A DNA stretch of 49,012 nt from Bacillota bacterium (GTDB lineage: Bacteria > Bacillota_I > Bacilli_A > RFN20 > CAG-826). The position numbers and the translations under genes are program-made. The notes beneath the pieces are model-generated. The model did no database searches. It was not told the DNA's origin and saw nothing but the letters and a program-made list of their open reading frames with translations. Where the stretch lies: NCBI GenBank assembly GCA_030834445.1, contig JAURFC010000006.1, positions 1 through 49,012 of the forward strand, in the 5' to 3' direction. Each line of letters begins with the position of its first letter. Position 1 is the first letter of the stretch. Below are positions 16,655-27,243 of the stretch, piece after piece.

Positions 16655-17873
16655 GAGCGTTAAATTTAAACAAGAACTCGTTGATCGCGATACGATTTTA
16701 TCCGTTCGTCATTTAAAACAATTTTTTACCGTCGGTGTTGGTAAAAATAAATTCCGCACCAAAGCGGTCCACGATATTTCCTTTGATATCCAACGTGGGG
16801 AAGTTTTTGGTCTTGTCGGTGAATCTGGTTGTGGAAAAACAACCACAGGGCGTTCGATTATTCGTCTTTATGACATTACCTCGGGAAGTGTGTATTTTAA
16901 AGGCCATCGCATCACTGCTGGTGACCGTTGGAATCGTAAAGAAATTAAGTTTTCAACTCTACGCACCCAACGCGCCATTAAAGACTTAAAACAAAAGATG
17001 AAAGACGATATCCAAGATGCACGATCAGAAAAACAAGAAAATAACGATGAAATAATTGCTAAAATTAAAAAGCAATACGATGATCAAATCAAAGCTTTAA
17101 CTTCAGAATTACAAACACTAATTAAAGTCCAAAAAGAAAAAATTCGCCAAATTGCGTATGACAACAAGCATATTGACCCTGCCCTTTTATCGAAGATTCA
17201 AATGATTTTCCAAGACCCGGTGGATAGTCTTGATCCACGCATGACGGTGGAAGATATTATTCAAGAAGGATTAATGATCCAAGGTCAACGCAACAAAAAA
17301 GAAAATAGTCAAAAAGTCGTTGAAGTGCTTAATCAAGTCGGATTAATCCCCGAATATGCGTCCCGTTATCCGCACGAATTCTCCGGCGGTCAACGGCAAC
17401 GTATTGGGATTGCCCGTGCGATTATTATGAATCCTGAATTACTTATTTGTGATGAACCGATTTCGGCTTTAGACGTGTCGATTCGTGCGCAGATCATTAA
17501 CCTTCTCAATGATTTGAAAGAACAATATAAGTTAACCATTTTATTCATTGCCCACGATTTGTCTGTGGTTAAATATTTCTGTGATCGTATTGCTGTTATG
17601 TATTATGGTGAAATCGTGGAATTAACGACGAGTGAAGAACTTTTTAAACATCCGCTTCATCCCTATACCAAAGCGTTACTTTCGGCGATTCCTAAACCCG
17701 ATCCGATTACCGAACGTAATCGTACGCGTATTCCTTATAATCCAATGACCGATCACGATTATTCCAAAGAAAAACCAACCCTTCAAGAAATTCGTCCTGG
17801 ACACTTTGTCTTAGCCAACTCTGCGGAAATTAAAAAATACAACGCAGAGATTAAGGCCATCGACGCGAAATAA
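16647..17873 (+). CDS. oppF: Oligopeptide ABC transporter ATPase OppF with helical insertion
   Basis: This 408-residue ATPase partners OppD. Walker A GESGCGKT (58-65), Q-loop Gln189, signature FSGGQ (245-249), Walker B LLICDEP (265-271) and the usual C-terminal extension ([14 protein letters not shown]) are present. A charged helical insertion of about 90 residues (about 92-180) sits between Walker A and the Q-loop, with a predicted coiled-coil pattern. Both ATPases therefore carry insertions at different points. It overlaps oppD by 8 bases and is followed after two bases by a DUF3899 gene. Confidence 0.93.
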   Translation: MAKSVKFKQELVDRDTILSVRHLKQFFTVGVGKNKFRTKAVHDISFDIQRGEVFGLVGESGCGKTTTGRSIIRLYDITSGSVYFKGHRITAGDRWNRKEIKFSTLRTQRAIKDLKQKMKDDIQDARSEKQENNDEIIAKIKKQYDDQIKALTSELQTLIKVQKEKIRQIAYDNKHIDPALLSKIQMIFQDPVDSLDPRMTVEDIIQEGLMIQGQRNKKENSQKVVEVLNQVGLIPEYASRYPHEFSGGQRQRIGIARAIIMNPELLICDEPISALDVSIRAQIINLLNDLKEQYKLTILFIAHDLSVVKYFCDRIAVMYYGEIVELTTSEELFKHPLHPYTKALLSAIPKPDPITERNRTRIPYNPMTDHDYSKEKPTLQEIRPGHFVLANSAEIKKYNAEIKAIDAK

Positions 17874-17875
17874 CG

Positions 17876-18256
17876 ATGAACACCGTCCTTAAAGCGTGGG
17901 GCTTTCCTTTCGCGATAGGACTCATCCTGGCGTTATTTGTTTATGTCTTGCGCGGGCAATATGACTTATATGGTCTCTCCGATGCCTTTTTGTTCCCTGG
18001 CATGTTCATGGTGGGGATAATCTTACTGAGAATGATGAGCCGTACCGGGGTTTATGATGTTGCCGGTTATGGGGTTGCTTCCTTCCGAGATGCCTTTCGT
18101 CGTGATGGAAAAAAAGTCTATGATTCGATGCTAGATTACCGTGATAAACAAACGTCTTTACGAAAAAATAAACCACTCATGTTTTTACCAACATTGATGA
18201 TTGGTTTAGGTTTTATTGCGATTGCCTTTATTTTGGCCGAAATCGCACTCGCTTAA
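17876..18256 (+). CDS. DUF3899 family small membrane protein
   Basis: This 126-residue protein has three hydrophobic segments (about 8-25, 37-53 and 100-124) and a conserved-looking cytoplasmic loop with GVYDVAGYGVASFRD. This matches the DUF3899 family, small membrane proteins often next to opp genes in Bacilli and mollicutes. Function is unknown. The two-base spacing to oppF makes it the last gene of the opp operon, suggesting an accessory role in peptide transport (inference). Confidence 0.75.
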   Translation: MNTVLKAWGFPFAIGLILALFVYVLRGQYDLYGLSDAFLFPGMFMVGIILLRMMSRTGVYDVAGYGVASFRDAFRRDGKKVYDSMLDYRDKQTSLRKNKPLMFLPTLMIGLGFIAIAFILAEIALA

Positions 18257-18257
18257 C

Positions 18258-18803
18258 ATGAAAAAAACCTCCCTCACGTTTTTATTCAAACGTTTTTTTA
18301 TGTTGGGAATGACGACCTTTGGTGGGGGACTTGCGATGTTACCTGCAATGAAACTTCTTGCCATCGAACAAGGATGGATAACGGAAGAAGAGTGGACAGA
18401 TACCGTAACGCTTTCTCAACTTGTGCCTGGCGCGATTGCCATTAATGTGGTCCATTTACTAGGTTATCGAGCTCGCAAGCATCTTGGAGGCCTTGTGAGC
18501 GTTTTAGGCATGGTTTTACCTTCGGTGATTGTCATTATCCTTGTCGCCACCTTTTTGCAACCTTGGATTCAACATCCTCGCGTTCAAGGCGTACTAGAAG
18601 GTATTTTCCTTGCCGTCGTTTTACTTATTACAAAAGCATGGTTTGATTTAGCGAAGGTAACTAAGGGTCAATGGATCCCCATGGTCTTTGTGGGTTTTAT
18701 GTTTACCTTGGTGTATGTGGGTATCCTTAACGCGATGATGGCCTTGTTATTATCCTTGTTCCTTGGCTTGGGTATTGCATTGATGCCTCGGAGACGACGA
18801 TGA
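18258..18803 (+). CDS. Chromate transporter family, first half (ChrA N-half type)
   Basis: This 181-residue membrane protein is of the chromate-ion-transporter family. The half-domain signature is visible: FGGGLAMLPAM near residue 24, then a downstream VPGAIAINVVHLLGYR. Such short proteins occur as pairs that together equal a full ChrA. ATG 18258 is preferred over 18216, which lies inside the DUF3899 gene and adds no family sequence. It overlaps the second half by four bases (ATGA). True substrate in Firmicutes-type pairs is uncertain (chromate, sulfate or other anion). Confidence 0.87.
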   Translation: MKKTSLTFLFKRFFMLGMTTFGGGLAMLPAMKLLAIEQGWITEEEWTDTVTLSQLVPGAIAINVVHLLGYRARKHLGGLVSVLGMVLPSVIVIILVATFLQPWIQHPRVQGVLEGIFLAVVLLITKAWFDLAKVTKGQWIPMVFVGFMFTLVYVGILNAMMALLLSLFLGLGIALMPRRRR

Positions 18804-19333
18804 GTTTATTCGAATTGATGGTGGTTTTTTTTGGTGTGGGTCTTCTCACGATTGGGGGAGGCTTAGTATCCATTCCCCTTTTATTGAATATCTTTGTGGA
18901 AGGTGGTGTTTTAACGTCAACTTTCTTTTATCAACTTGTTTCGATTGCCGAATCGACACCAGGACCGATAGCAATTAACTTGGCCACCTATCTAGGGTAT
19001 ATACAGGCCAATGTTTTCGGTGCGTTACTTGCCACCGTATCCTTTATTTTTCCTTCGTATCTCTTGGTAGAATTGATGTATCCTTTTTTTATCAAATTTC
19101 GCCATCTTCACGTCATCGATATCACGATGAAAGTCTTGAAATTGACGGTTCTCAGTTTAATCGGCATTACCCTGGTGCGCATGATGGAACATCTGATTGA
19201 AGTGACATTCATCCAAGGGATAATGCCTTGGATTGGTTTTGGTATCTTGGCTGTTATTTATTTTTTCAATCAAAAACGCCCCTTCCTTTTGATCGGATGT
19301 GGGGCGCTTTTTGGACTTTTCTTTTTAGGCTAA
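18800..19333 (+). CDS. Chromate transporter family, second half
   Basis: This 177-residue partner of the preceding gene repeats the same half-domain pattern: IGGGLVSIPLL, then ESTPGPIAINLATYLGY. About four to five membrane helices are predicted. The two halves probably form a heterodimer with antiparallel topology (inference from the family). Translation is coupled through the ATGA overlap. It ends only three bases from the convergent groEL stop, with no terminator between. Confidence 0.87.
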   Translation: MSLFELMVVFFGVGLLTIGGGLVSIPLLLNIFVEGGVLTSTFFYQLVSIAESTPGPIAINLATYLGYIQANVFGALLATVSFIFPSYLLVELMYPFFIKFRHLHVIDITMKVLKLTVLSLIGITLVRMMEHLIEVTFIQGIMPWIGFGILAVIYFFNQKRPFLLIGCGALFGLFFLG

Positions 19334-19336
19334 GGT

Positions 19337-21233
<1,897 letters not shown>

Positions 21234-21247
21234 TTTGCATCCTCCTT

Positions 21248-21274
21248 TTAGCACTCTGCTACAATAAGTGCTAA
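21248..21274. promoter_or_regulatory. CIRCE operator (HrcA binding site) of groESL
   Basis: TTAGCACTC, nine bases, AAGTGCTAA: 17 of 18 arm bases match the CIRCE consensus. It lies just downstream of the groES -10 box, as expected for heat-inducible repression by HrcA. hrcA itself is not in the window. Confidence 0.93.
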
Positions 21275-21278
21275 CATT

Positions 21279-21307
21279 AATGTAATCAAATTTGAAAGAG
21301 GTGTCAA
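21279..21307 (-). promoter_or_regulatory. groES promoter
   Basis: TTGACA (21307-21302), exactly 17 bases, TACATT (21284-21279) on the minus strand. It starts immediately after the stop of the upstream ABC ATPase gene, so no long leader or shared terminator exists. Confidence 0.85.
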
Positions 21308-21319
21308 GAGGGACACTTA

Positions 21320-22024
21320 TTACATGATGTGAGAAATGAAAAATTGTAATTCTTTGGATTTAGGAAAGGTCAAAATCGTGGGTAAACCGTGTTCAATGAT
21401 GTTGCCTTGATCCATAAAAATGACATAGTCGGCAAATTCTTTTACAAAGCTCATCACATGAGTGACAAAAACAAAACTCTTGCCGAGTTTCTTTAAATCT
21501 TTGACTGCGGATAAGACTTCATAGGTTAAGACGGGATCTAAACTAGACGTTGGCTCATCGAGGAAAATTAAATCAGGATTTAAGGCAAACGCGCGGGCAA
21601 TCGAAGCGCGTTGGGCTTGTCCCCCTGAAACATTCTTAGGGAGTTTGTAGGTTTGATCAGACAGTTGCACTAACGCTAGACTTTCTAAGGCGATGCGTTT
21701 GGCTTCTATGGGATCAACACCCCGTGTTTTTTCAAGAATCAGGGAAATATTACGTTCAAGGGTTAGATGGGGAAATAAGTTATGTTGTTGGAAAACAAAA
21801 CCAATTTTTTTACGATAGACTTCATCATCGACCGCATAGTCATTCACGACTAACGAACCTTTAGTTGGTTTCTCTAAACCCGAAAGCAAACGTAGTAACG
21901 TGGACTTACCAGATCCGGATGCCCCGATGATGGCAATCGAATTATACCCTTCCAGTTCAAATTGAAGGTTTTTGCACACATCCGTATCATAGGTGTGAGT
22001 AACATTTTTGATCGATAGTTTCAT
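21320..22024 (-). CDS. Polar amino-acid ABC transporter ATPase (GlnQ/HisP type)
   Basis: This 234-residue ATPase energises the permease encoded just upstream. Walker A GASGSGKS (34-41), Q-loop Gln79/Gln80, signature VSGGQ (132-136) and Walker B LIFLDEP are intact, with the TSSLDP D-loop. The start is ATG 22024, overlapping the permease stop by four bases (ATGA); longer in-frame starts inside the permease gene add unrelated residues. It is the last gene of a binding protein-permease-ATPase unit. Confidence 0.92.
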   Translation of the reverse strand: MKLSIKNVTHTYDTDVCKNLQFELEGYNSIAIIGASGSGKSTLLRLLSGLEKPTKGSLVVNDYAVDDEVYRKKIGFVFQQHNLFPHLTLERNISLILEKTRGVDPIEAKRIALESLALVQLSDQTYKLPKNVSGGQAQRASIARAFALNPDLIFLDEPTSSLDPVLTYEVLSAVKDLKKLGKSFVFVTHVMSFVKEFADYVIFMDQGNIIEHGLPTILTFPKSKELQFFISHIM

Positions 22025-22755
22025 GTGCGTAACGCCCTTTCGATCCATTTGGTGAATTGCGATAACGGGATGGTAATGAGCAAGTACATCATCCATAAAA
22101 GCATGTACCCTTCCACAAATAAGAAGGTTTGGCTTTGCGCGACATTGATCACGTAATACAGTTCTGGGAACGCTAGTACATAAAGTAAGGCACTCCCTTT
22201 GATAATAAGCGAGAAGTTATTCATTAAAGGGGGCATGAGCACACGAATAACTTGCGGAATAATTAAATAGCGATACCGTTGAATCGGGGTAAAACCAAAT
22301 AAGTCCATCGCCATATATTGATCTTTGGAGATCGAAGAAAAAGAAGATTGGTACACATTTTTCATATACGGAGAAATGTAAAGAATAAGACCCAGGGTAC
22401 CCATCACAGGGCGGTTAAAGTTTCGAAATGCAGGTCCGATAAGGAACGCCATTAAGACAATCATGACCAGTAATGGGGTTCCGTAAATAACCTCGGTAAA
22501 GACATCGACAACGGCAACAAAATAAGGGATTTTGGAAATGGAAAGAAGATAAAGGATAAAACCGAATAAAAGACTTCCGACTAAAGTGATGAGGGAGACG
22601 AGAATGGTATTCCCAAACCCCGTGAGTAATAGACTACTGTACGTGGTGATTAAACGATCAAGCGTAAACTCGGCATCCCGAACAAAAATAACATAAAGAA
22701 CAAAGCTAACGATGGTTGCAATCGCAAGCACATAATTAAGGACTTTGTTCTTCAT
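22021..22755 (-). CDS. Polar amino-acid ABC transporter permease
   Basis: This 244-residue permease has about five to six helices and the family pattern GFGNTILVSLITLVGSLLF near the start, VIYGTPLLV in the middle, and the ATPase-docking EAA loop (AMDLFGFTPIQRYRYLIIPQ). It belongs to the His/Glu/Gln/Arg/opine permease family. A single permease gene implies a homodimer. It lies 18 bases after the binding-protein gene and is coupled to the ATPase by overlap. Confidence 0.92.
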   Translation of the reverse strand: MKNKVLNYVLAIATIVSFVLYVIFVRDAEFTLDRLITTYSSLLLTGFGNTILVSLITLVGSLLFGFILYLLSISKIPYFVAVVDVFTEVIYGTPLLVMIVLMAFLIGPAFRNFNRPVMGTLGLILYISPYMKNVYQSSFSSISKDQYMAMDLFGFTPIQRYRYLIIPQVIRVLMPPLMNNFSLIIKGSALLYVLAFPELYYVINVAQSQTFLFVEGYMLLWMMYLLITIPLSQFTKWIERALRT

Positions 22756-22773
22756 GGTTTAAATTCGTCTCGC

Positions 22774-23583
22774 TTATTCGGCGGTGATGTAAAAATCTAA
22801 ACCGTATCGTTCAAGTTGTTCAAGAATGACACTGTCATATTTTTCACGGAGCACATCGTACAAACCACCTTCATCATCAAAGGTTGCGATAAATTCGTTT
22901 GCTTGTTCTAAAAGTTCCGTGTTGCCCTTTTGAACGGCCATACCGATAGGACTGGCAACCCATGGATCCCAGACGACCATCGTCGTGTCACGGTTTGCTT
23001 TATAACCACTGACAACGGGGGAAGCTGACATGAGTAAAATATCCGCCGTGCCTTGGGCGACGTTTTCAATCGCCGTGCCTAAGTCAGGATATTCGGTGAC
23101 GGTTTTGCCATAACTTGCAGGAATGGTTGCAGAGACTTGCGAGGCAATCCCGGCAAAAGAAGCATCTTCAAGCGCAAGTAAATCTTCCACGGTGGAATCT
23201 TCCGTTAAGGAATTCGCATCCGCAAAGTCTTGATTCACTAACGTAATAATCTTGAAGTAGAAGTAAGGATTCGAGAAATCCACGACTTCTTGGCGAGCCG
23301 CCGTGATCGACATACTGGCAATCGCAATATCGACTTCTTCGGCTTGAATCGCAGGAATGATGCCGCCAAAGTTCGTATTGACGATTTCTGCATCACGGTT
23401 TAAAAATTCGCCGAATGCTAAGGCAATGTCCACCGAAATACCTTCTGGGGCATTTTCACTATTCACCGTTTCAAAGGGTGGATAGCGTAGATCCATCGCG
23501 ACGCGAAGCGGCGCTTCACCACCACAACTCGCAAGTGTGGATAAGGCAGCGACAGAAGCAAGTAAGAAAAATGTTTTTTTCAT
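22774..23583 (-). CDS. Amino-acid ABC transporter substrate-binding lipoprotein
   Basis: This 269-residue family 3 solute-binding protein is anchored as a lipoprotein (TLASC, Cys20). The start of the binding fold, RVAMDLRYPPFETVN, and the later GISVDIALAFGEFL and FSNPYFYFKI blocks are typical of binders for polar amino acids. A strong AGGAGG precedes the ATG. It is the first gene of the transporter unit, separated from the upstream ADP-ribosylglycohydrolase-like gene by 60 bases. Confidence 0.92.
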   Translation of the reverse strand: MKKTFFLLASVAALSTLASCGGEAPLRVAMDLRYPPFETVNSENAPEGISVDIALAFGEFLNRDAEIVNTNFGGIIPAIQAEEVDIAIASMSITAARQEVVDFSNPYFYFKIITLVNQDFADANSLTEDSTVEDLLALEDASFAGIASQVSATIPASYGKTVTEYPDLGTAIENVAQGTADILLMSASPVVSGYKANRDTTMVVWDPWVASPIGMAVQKGNTELLEQANEFIATFDDEGGLYDVLREKYDSVILEQLERYGLDFYITAE

Positions 23584-23643
23584 AAAAAACCTCCTTGTAA
23601 TACTTATCTATTTTGGACTTGGCGAACGACTATCTCAAATGAT

Positions 23644-24522
23644 TTACTCAAAGAATTTTCGACTAAGGCGTTGTTCGTGGACAGCTGGGAGACCAAAGCG
23701 TTGAGCCGTTAAGGCACCGAGTAACATCCCTCGTTCCGAGATAGCTCCGGAAATTAGAGCATTTTTTTCAAGCATATCTTCAAAGGATGTCACGCGAGAA
23801 AGAAGGTGAAATACAATCGGAATACTTTGTTGAATGGAACAGGCGGTTCCTGCATACGTTTTGACAAAGGTAGCGGTATCTTCCATTTCAACTGCCTTTT
23901 TCAACGTGATTTGAAAGCGTTTTGGCGCGATGGCCGCTGCTTCAAGTAAGACAGATTTTAAATCGGGTTCTTGAATACGTTGAAAGACAATTTCTAGCAC
24001 CTTCATTAAGCCTAGATAATCATCTTTTGAAGAAAATAATTGTGTCAATTCAAAGGCTTTTTCAGTGGGTAAACCGAGTTCTTGTGTGACAAGAAAAGGA
24101 AGAAAACCTACGAGATGATCATCATCGTTTTCAAACGGAGCATCAGGTCGCTTGAATTTAGATAATGTCGCATTGAACAGCAGCTTATAAATATATGTTT
24201 CGGCATAACCAACATACGTGCCACCGGGTTGAAATGCATCGAGGATTAGTTTTTGATAGTCTTCAACGGTAAGATTGGGATTTTCTTTCAGCGCCCGGTA
24301 AAGCCAAAATAGAATCATCCCTTGACTTGAAACATCCCCAATGTCTGCATGAGGATACGCAAAATAGGAAGGAGAAACCGATGCATAAAAAGTGGCATCT
24401 TGCTTTCGCCAAAATAAAGAAGCTTTCTTTGCCTCTTGTTTTAAAAATTCAGGATTATAAATCCAGTGAATACCTAAACCTGCCGCATTAGCGGTCAACG
24501 CGGGTAAAATGTATTTTTTCAT
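23644..24522 (-). CDS. ADP-ribosylglycohydrolase/J1-crystallin-like protein, metal site degenerate
   Basis: This 292-residue all-helical protein resembles the ADP-ribosylglycohydrolase superfamily, in the branch with an N-terminal HWIY element (ANAAGLGIHWIYNPE here). In active members a Gly-Asp-x-Thr-Asp-Asp-Thr type motif and a late Gly-Gly-Asp motif hold two magnesium ions. Here the first reads GDVSSQGM and the last reads ISGAISERGMLLGAL, so most metal ligands are missing. It is probably non-hydrolytic or a binding protein (inference). AGGAGG precedes the ATG. It lies 15 bases after the MATE gene and likely shares its transcript. Confidence 0.68.
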   Translation of the reverse strand: MKKYILPALTANAAGLGIHWIYNPEFLKQEAKKASLFWRKQDATFYASVSPSYFAYPHADIGDVSSQGMILFWLYRALKENPNLTVEDYQKLILDAFQPGGTYVGYAETYIYKLLFNATLSKFKRPDAPFENDDDHLVGFLPFLVTQELGLPTEKAFELTQLFSSKDDYLGLMKVLEIVFQRIQEPDLKSVLLEAAAIAPKRFQITLKKAVEMEDTATFVKTYAGTACSIQQSIPIVFHLLSRVTSFEDMLEKNALISGAISERGMLLGALTAQRFGLPAVHEQRLSRKFFE

Positions 24523-24537
24523 GAAGAAACCTCCTAT

Positions 24538-25890
24538 TTAAAGTGTAGACTTCAATAGGGGTTTTAACAACTTAGATACTAATGCCCATGCGAGAAATGT
24601 GGCAAGATAGTTGACGATGACAATTCCCCACCAGACACCGTTCATTCCTAGACCGAGGAGATCACCAAGAACATAAAACACGAGTATCGGGGATAATTGG
24701 CGAAGTAAACCAATGAGTAAGCCTAAGTAAGGTTTTTTAATCGCTTGTAAAATACTCGTAGAAATACCGATTAACGAATACGTAAAGATGGCTAAGCCTT
24801 CGATGCGAAGATAACCCACGCCCTCGGCGATCACTTGGGGATCGTTGTTGAAAAAGGCAACAAGTTGGGGAGCAAAAGGATATAAAATGAGTAAACCAAT
24901 GCCTAATAAAATGACCGCATACTTGATGGCCTGACGGTACGTTTGCTCGATACGGGCATACAACTGTGCCCCATAGTTTTGTCCGGCGATGGCCAGCGTG
25001 GCAATGTTAAGACCAATGGTCGGTAATAACGCAATTTGTTCAATGCGAACCGCGACGCCATAGCCTGCGAGGGTTTGGTCGTTTCCATAACGATAAATAA
25101 AAAATTGAATGACAAAGATACCAATGGCAATGGTCGCATTACTTAATGAGACCGGTAAGCCTTGTTTAAATAATGCCTTCATCGTTCCTTGATTAATTTT
25201 TACTTCACGAAACTGTTGCTTATCAAATAAGGGTGAACGGAAGAAACTCCATCCTAAATACAAGGTTCCTAACGCTTGAACGACCACGGTTGCTAGAGCA
25301 ACCCCTGCTGTTCCCAGTTCGGGTAAACCAAACCAGCCAAAGATAAATAAAGGATCGAGAAATAAATTTAATAAAAAACCAATAATGAGAAAGTTTCGAA
25401 AGGGTTTGGTATTGCCTTGTGCGGACAATAGACCATTAAACGTAAAATTAAGAATTTGGAAAATGGCAGCCCCCATGATGATGTACATGTAGGAGATACC
25501 CGCATCTAAGACGGCTCCTTCTGCACCAGAAATGGAGAAAAGCACGGGCAGGATAAAAGGCATCATAATGACGAGGAAGATCGCAATTAATGAGGAGAAG
25601 AAGAGGGCGTTTTTAGCAAGTTTGTGGTAATCATGATGATCTTTTTTCCCTAGACTAATCGCGGCTAAGGCGGTGGATCCTGTGCCCACTCCACTCGCTA
25701 AGGCAATGATAATAATAAAAATGGGGAAGGCTGCAGTAAGACCCGCTAATGCGGTGACAGAAAGTTGACCTGCATAAAAGGTATCTACGACATTGAATAA
25801 CGTATTAAACAAAAATCCAATCGAAGAAGGGATGGCAATCCGACGAAGGGCGTCTTTAATCGACCCTTGGGTTAAATCATTTTTATTCAT
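24538..25890 (-). CDS. MATE family multidrug/cation efflux transporter
   Basis: This 450-residue, 12-helix exporter uses an ion gradient to remove cationic compounds. The N-terminal motif (RIAIPSSIGFLFNTLFNVVDTFYAGQ) and the repeated second half with GQNYGAQ are typical of the DinF/NorM-like MATE branch. ATG 25890 is chosen because homologues begin near MNKNDLTQG; the extra residues from 25911 read through the promoter region. A minus-strand TACACT (25905-25900) ends nine bases before this ATG, without a ribosome-binding site. Confidence 0.9.
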   Translation of the reverse strand: MNKNDLTQGSIKDALRRIAIPSSIGFLFNTLFNVVDTFYAGQLSVTALAGLTAAFPIFIIIIALASGVGTGSTALAAISLGKKDHHDYHKLAKNALFFSSLIAIFLVIMMPFILPVLFSISGAEGAVLDAGISYMYIIMGAAIFQILNFTFNGLLSAQGNTKPFRNFLIIGFLLNLFLDPLFIFGWFGLPELGTAGVALATVVVQALGTLYLGWSFFRSPLFDKQQFREVKINQGTMKALFKQGLPVSLSNATIAIGIFVIQFFIYRYGNDQTLAGYGVAVRIEQIALLPTIGLNIATLAIAGQNYGAQLYARIEQTYRQAIKYAVILLGIGLLILYPFAPQLVAFFNNDPQVIAEGVGYLRIEGLAIFTYSLIGISTSILQAIKKPYLGLLIGLLRQLSPILVFYVLGDLLGLGMNGVWWGIVIVNYLATFLAWALVSKLLKPLLKSTL

Positions 25891-25899
25891 AACTTCACA

Positions 25900-25905
25900 A
25901 GTGTA
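25900..25905 (-). promoter_or_regulatory. Possible -10 box of MATE gene, leaderless arrangement
   Basis: TACACT on the minus strand, nine bases before ATG 25890. Four to five bases match the -10 consensus. Confidence 0.45.
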
Positions 25906-25942
25906 GCACAAATTTTCACACCCGAAGGCGTGATAAATCGCC

Positions 25943-25948
25943 TATAAT
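25943..25948 (+). promoter_or_regulatory. -10 box of membrane glycosyltransferase gene, leaderless arrangement
   Basis: TATAAT, eight bases, ATG 25957; no ribosome-binding site. Confidence 0.65.
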
Positions 25949-25956
25949 AAAAAACG

Positions 25957-27162
25957 ATGACGAAGTTTCAACATCTTATTACCAAACTACTATCCTGGCT
26001 TGACCGTTATCAATTTGAGGTGATTGCCTGCTTTTTACTTCTATTTGGTATCATCGTTCGCTTGAATGTGTCGTACTTTATTTCAGGAGACTATGTAAGT
26101 TTTCTTCGCCCATGGATGAATCAAATTGTTGAGAATGGTGGGTTTGCCTCGTTGCGATTAACGATTGGCGATTACACACCGCCTTACATGTACTTGTTAA
26201 CCATACTTTCGTATTTCCCTTCCGCCTCTGAGAATCATCCCTTTTTATTCGGTATAAAATTTTACTCCCTTGGTTTCGACCTACTTTTAGTGGTTGCCGT
26301 TTATTTGAATGTGCGACTCCTTCATAAAACGCATGGTCATCAATGGGGTGTTTTAGCGGGTTTATTAATTTTCTTTCTCCCTACCGTGATTCTCAATAGT
26401 GCGTATTGGGGTCAAATTGATGCGAGTTATACCGCGTTTTCCTTATTCGCCCTCTATTACTTACAAAAAGAAAGATTGATTCCTTCCATGCTTTGGTATG
26501 GTGTGGCGTTGTCGTTTAAACTCCAATCGATTTTCTTTCTCCCCGTCTTCATTCTTTATTTTTGGTTTAAATATCGCGGAAAACTCCATTATTTCTTTCT
26601 TTTACCCTTAGTCTATTACGGACTCGCGATTCCTTCATTGATCACGGGACGATCGTTTTTAGACATTACCTTGATTTATGTCAATCAAGCGGAAAATTAC
26701 CGAGCCTTAACACTCAATATGCCGAATTTATATCAATGGTTACCGAATCGTTATGATGATTTAAGTGGACTTGGTTTTGCTGTATTTACCTCTTTAATGG
26801 GTCTTGTCTTTTTAACGATGACGATGCAAAAAACCAAGTTATCTTCATCGATGGTTATTCCTTTAGCATTTTGGAGTGTCCTCATGGCAAACTTTTTCTT
26901 ACCCGCGATGCATGAACGTTATTTATTTGGCGCGGATATCACGAGTATCATTTTGCTCTTTATGATGCCGAAAGCTTGGATCTATCCTGTGGTCACACAG
27001 TTTATCTCCTTACTTGCGTATACACCGTTCTTATTTGGAACTGAGATTGTGAAACACGAAGAGGTTGCCGTAGTCTATTTACTATTCTTAGCATATGTTA
27101 ACTATCAATTCATTCGACCGCTAATAAACGTGTCGCTACCATCGCTTAAATTTCACGATTAA
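25957..27162 (+). CDS. Polytopic membrane mannosyltransferase-like protein (GT-C fold)
   Basis: This 401-residue protein has about ten membrane helices. Two features suggest a GT-C lipid-linked-sugar transferase of the PMT/PIG-M-like type. One is an acidic residue in the first outer loop (ISGDYVSFLRPWMNQI, with a following DYTPPYMYLL). The other is the AYWGQIDASYT motif after helix 4, plus MHERYLF near the end. Such enzymes use polyprenyl-phosphate sugars to glycosylate lipids or proteins outside the membrane. Substrate unknown. Its promoter is leaderless. It may serve the glycan genes further right (inference). Confidence 0.7.
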   Translation: MTKFQHLITKLLSWLDRYQFEVIACFLLLFGIIVRLNVSYFISGDYVSFLRPWMNQIVENGGFASLRLTIGDYTPPYMYLLTILSYFPSASENHPFLFGIKFYSLGFDLLLVVAVYLNVRLLHKTHGHQWGVLAGLLIFFLPTVILNSAYWGQIDASYTAFSLFALYYLQKERLIPSMLWYGVALSFKLQSIFFLPVFILYFWFKYRGKLHYFFLLPLVYYGLAIPSLITGRSFLDITLIYVNQAENYRALTLNMPNLYQWLPNRYDDLSGLGFAVFTSLMGLVFLTMTMQKTKLSSSMVIPLAFWSVLMANFFLPAMHERYLFGADITSIILLFMMPKAWIYPVVTQFISLLAYTPFLFGTEIVKHEEVAVVYLLFLAYVNYQFIRPLINVSLPSLKFHD

Positions 27163-27243
27163 ACGTGTTTGAAATTTTAATCAAATTTACTTATCTTTAC
27201 ACCTTTTTATGCTAAAATACAACTAACAAAAAGGTGGTTTTGT

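Noticed and set aside
18258-19333. Frameshift splitting one chrA gene
   Set aside because: Both halves have complete half-domain motifs and a clean ATGA overlap; paired half-size chromate transporters are normal in Firmicutes.
21301-21316. Hairpin GTGTC-CCTCTT-GACAC as terminator of the amino-acid ABC operon
   Set aside because: The stem is only 5 bp and lacks a T-tract; the bases are better explained as the groES -35 box.
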